Shown here: positions 21,282 through 22,686 of the stretch, in pieces
Layout of the letters: each line of letters begins with the position of its first letter
Position numbering within the stretch: the stretch's first letter is position 1
Assembly (NCBI GenBank): GCA_034408875.1
Contig: JAWXCJ010000340.1
Span: 1-22,686 of the forward strand
DNA: 22,686 nt
Direction: 5' to 3'
From: JANNHK01 sp034408875
GTDB taxonomy: Bacteria > Actinomycetota > Acidimicrobiia > IMCC26256 > PALSA-610
Notes under the pieces: model-generated
The model's database searches: none
What the model saw: only the letters and a program-made list of their open reading frames with translations
What the model was told of the DNA's origin: nothing
Position numbers and translations under genes: made by a program

Positions 21282-21288
21282 CACGCAC

Positions 21289-22179
21289 GTGCGCAGTCGA
21301 TACGTGATCACCAACGGGATCCGTCTTCACGTCCTGGAAGCCGGGCCGCCCGCCGGTCCTTTGGTGCTGCTGCTGCACGGCTTTCCCGAACTCGCGCACT
21401 CGTGGCGCCATCAGGTAGAGGCGCTCGGCGCCGCGGGCTACCACACCGTTGCGCCCGACCTGCCCGGCTACGGGCGCTCCGACAAACCCGATGTCGCCTA
21501 CGACTGCGAGTTCATCAACGGCACCCTGGTGGGCCTGGTCGACGCGCTCGGTCACGACCAGTTCGTGGTCGCCGGTCACGACTGGGGCGGCATCCTCGCG
21601 TGGACGATGGCGCGTCAGTTTCCCGACCGCGTCGCGGGGGTTATCGGTGTGAACACCCCCGACCTGCCGCGCGGGCCGATCCCACCCGTGCAGATGTTGC
21701 GGATGATCTTTCCGGACACGCCGATCTACATCATCGGTTTCCAGGATCGCTACGTCGCCGAATGGGTGTTGTCATGGGGGCGGGGCGCCGACGACTTCAT
21801 CGACATGATGTTCCGCAACGCGACAGTGAAGAACGCGGATGCGTTCCCCGACGACGTGCTCGAGGTCTACAAGGAAGCGTTCCGGCCCGCGGGCGCGCTC
21901 ACACCACCGATCGAGTACTACCGAAACCTCGACCGCAACTGGGAGCTCACCGCGTCGATCGCGGAGAACAAGATCGAGGTCCCGTGCCTGATGATCTGCG
22001 CGGCCGACGACCCCGTCCTCCCGCCGGCGCTGAGTGAAGGCATGGAAGAACGCGTCCCCAACCTCGAGCGCGTCATCATCGAGAACTGCGGCCACTGGAC
22101 CCAACAAGAACGCCCCGAAGAAACCAGCGCCGCCATCCTCACGTACCTCACCCGCGAACACCCAAGGATGCGTCGATAG
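21289..22179 (+). CDS. Alpha/beta hydrolase, epoxide hydrolase-like
   Basis: This is a 296-aa hydrolase with HGFPELAHSWRHQ (30-42) forming the oxyanion-hole HGxP, GYGRSDKP (60-67), the nucleophile elbow GHDWGG (96-101) with Asp98, a charge-relay acid in CAADDPVLP (Asp240 or Asp241), and the His in CGHWTQQ (His269). An Asp nucleophile within HDWGG fits epoxide hydrolases, which open epoxides to diols; cap Tyr residues (EYY, 209-211) could activate the epoxide. Fluoroacetate or haloalkane dehalogenases are related alternatives. The GTG at 21289 is preferred because the longer reading from 21250 would overlap the divergent gene's start. No strong ribosome-binding site is seen. The last four residues (RMRR) and stop lie within a palindromic repeat, so the original C-terminus may have been altered. 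Confidence 0.88.
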   Translation: MRSRYVITNGIRLHVLEAGPPAGPLVLLLHGFPELAHSWRHQVEALGAAGYHTVAPDLPGYGRSDKPDVAYDCEFINGTLVGLVDALGHDQFVVAGHDWGGILAWTMARQFPDRVAGVIGVNTPDLPRGPIPPVQMLRMIFPDTPIYIIGFQDRYVAEWVLSWGRGADDFIDMMFRNATVKNADAFPDDVLEVYKEAFRPAGALTPPIEYYRNLDRNWELTASIAENKIEVPCLMICAADDPVLPPALSEGMEERVPNLERVIIENCGHWTQQERPEETSAAILTYLTREHPRMRR

Positions 22180-22210
22180 CCCACACGTGGTGTGGGCTAT
22201 CGACGCATCC
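22166..22210. repeat. Perfect palindrome, 21-bp arms and 3-nt loop, holding the hydrolase stop codon
   Basis: Arm 22166-22186 is an exact inverted copy of 22190-22210, with GTG between. After a 6-nt bulge (22211-22216) a further 7 bp pair, CACCCAA (22159-22165) with TTGGGTG (22217-22223). The hydrolase TAG (22177-22179) lies in the left arm. No T-run follows, so a canonical terminator is not indicated, though it could block transcription. The perfection and size suggest a REP- or MITE-like inserted element. No second copy is visible in the window. Confidence 0.85.
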
Positions 22211-22242
22211 CGTTGGTTGGGTGCGGCGGGCGGCCATGGCGC

Positions 22243-22521
22243 CCCGCGCCCATTCTCCCGGAAGAGATCGCACCGTTCGACTTCGGCCCGCGCGAAGTCG
22301 TCGGCATGTGGAGCACTCAGGACCTGCGGCTCGCGTCGGGCAACTGGATGGAAGCTGGGTCAGAAGCCCGCTGCGGTTCACGAAAGCCACCGGTATCAAC
22401 GCCGAGGTGACGGTCCACTTGCATCGCAGCGCGGTGGCCGATCGGGCGTGCCGCCCAGTCGTTGCTCGTCGAGTCGACCGCGGTGCGGCAACCGCCCGGA
22501 TCGCGACTCGAGAGCTCCTAG
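22243..22521 (+). pseudogene. Decayed acyl-CoA thioesterase (TesB-like) remnant
   Basis: No single frame is intact, but protein-like pieces follow one another. First comes PEEIAPFDFGPREVVGMWST, then QDLRLASGNWMEAG, in one frame. After a frame change, FTKATGINAEVTVHLHR follows at about 22374-22428. After another, PIGRAAQSLLVE at 22438-22473 leads to a TAG at 22519-22521. The INxxxTVHLHR and IGRAAQSLLVE pieces are recalled hallmarks of actinobacterial TesB-like thioesterases, in the right order, but with tens of residues missing between them. The N-terminus is also absent and the palindrome sits where it would be. I conclude the gene has decayed through insertion and deletions. The stop shares CTAG with the convergent gene. 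Confidence 0.5.
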
Positions 22522-22686
22522 AAGTCGTCGGGCTCGCGCTCGACGTCGGCGGCCGACAGCTCGAACTCGCCGTTGCGGAACACGAGGCTCGCGGGCCGGC
22601 CCGCGAGGGGCGGGCGCAGGTCGCCCCGGTTCATGTCGACCCGCACCGCAATGGTGCGCCGGCCCGCGGCCGTGAGCATCGTGACC
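22518..22686 (-). CDS. C-terminal end of an unknown protein, cut by the window edge
   Basis: The last 55 codons of a minus-strand gene are visible, ending RNGEFELSAADVEREPDDF and TAG. The part in view includes LTAAGRRTIAVRVDMNRGDL, a strand-rich pattern of normal composition. The family cannot be recognised from the fragment. Its stop overlaps that of the decayed thioesterase at a shared CTAG. The start lies outside the window. Confidence 0.6.
   Translation of the reverse strand, partial: VTMLTAAGRRTIAVRVDMNRGDLRPPLAGRPASLVFRNGEFELSAADVEREPDDF

Noticed and set aside
22192..22410. 72-codon plus-strand frame starting in the right arm of the palindrome
   Set aside because: Its start lies within the repeat and its last third leaves the thioesterase-like sequence. 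It is better explained as part of the decayed gene.
1..22686. CRISPR array, tRNA or rRNA genes, transposase, integrase or phage genes
   Set aside because: I looked for regular spaced repeats, cloverleaf-like segments and typical recombinase motifs and saw none. Small RNA genes could still be missed by eye.

Overview
The window is high-GC DNA (roughly two thirds G+C by eye) packed with genes on both strands, and many genes start at GTG. The gene content points to an actinobacterium: a DUF2630-like small protein, a MEDS/HATPase anti-sigma-type regulator, a wax ester synthase/DGAT-type acyltransferase, an actinobacterial-type SerC and a short-LID adenylate kinase. My guess is an Acidimicrobiia-like lineage, but that rests on general resemblance and not on a marker gene. 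I saw no rRNA, tRNA, CRISPR array, integrase or transposase.

Layout. 1-1227: the 3'-truncated end of adk (minus), a small unknown protein (plus) and a small HTH-like protein (minus). 1446-3103: a three-gene plus-strand regulatory cluster (STAS protein, DUF2630-like protein, MEDS-HATPase protein) whose third gene carries a SigB/SigF-like promoter fused to a palindrome. 3292-5802: an arylsulfotransferase-like beta-propeller, then a membrane protein with a His/Asp-rich linker and a C-terminal WHxH domain. 5814-7037: an MFS-type permease (minus). 7038-7505: a 468-bp leader region with a good promoter candidate and two perfect hairpins. 7506-10652: a large flotillin/SPFH protein, a MOSC protein and a frameshifted small gene. 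A long bulged inverted repeat at 10665-10713 separates these from a convergent acyl-CoA dehydrogenase (10729-11934).

11966-12813: a translationally coupled pair of envelope proteins (minus). 12893-15276: a class C beta-lactamase-fold hydrolase and a second WHxH membrane protein, paralogous at its C terminus to the one at 4537. 15273-18642: a NIPSNAP-like protein (minus), divergent from a PAS-GAF-PAS-GGDEF-EAL c-di-GMP protein (plus). 18606-19760: SerC (minus) with an 18-bp internal tandem duplication beside the active site. 19872-22179: a WS/DGAT acyltransferase (minus) and an epoxide-hydrolase-like alpha/beta hydrolase (plus), almost back to back. 22166-22210: a perfect 21-bp-arm palindrome that contains the hydrolase stop codon. 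It is followed by a decayed acyl-CoA thioesterase remnant and the 3' end of an unknown minus-strand gene.

Themes. Signal transduction is represented by partner switching and c-di-GMP. Lipid and acyl metabolism is represented by the acyl-CoA dehydrogenase, WS/DGAT, epoxide hydrolase and thioesterase remnant. There are several uncharacterised envelope proteins. The best candidates for something undescribed are the two modular membrane proteins sharing a His/Cys C-terminal domain (4537-5802 and 14095-15276). Next come the promoter-palindrome in front of the MEDS-HATPase gene and the two long bulged palindromes.
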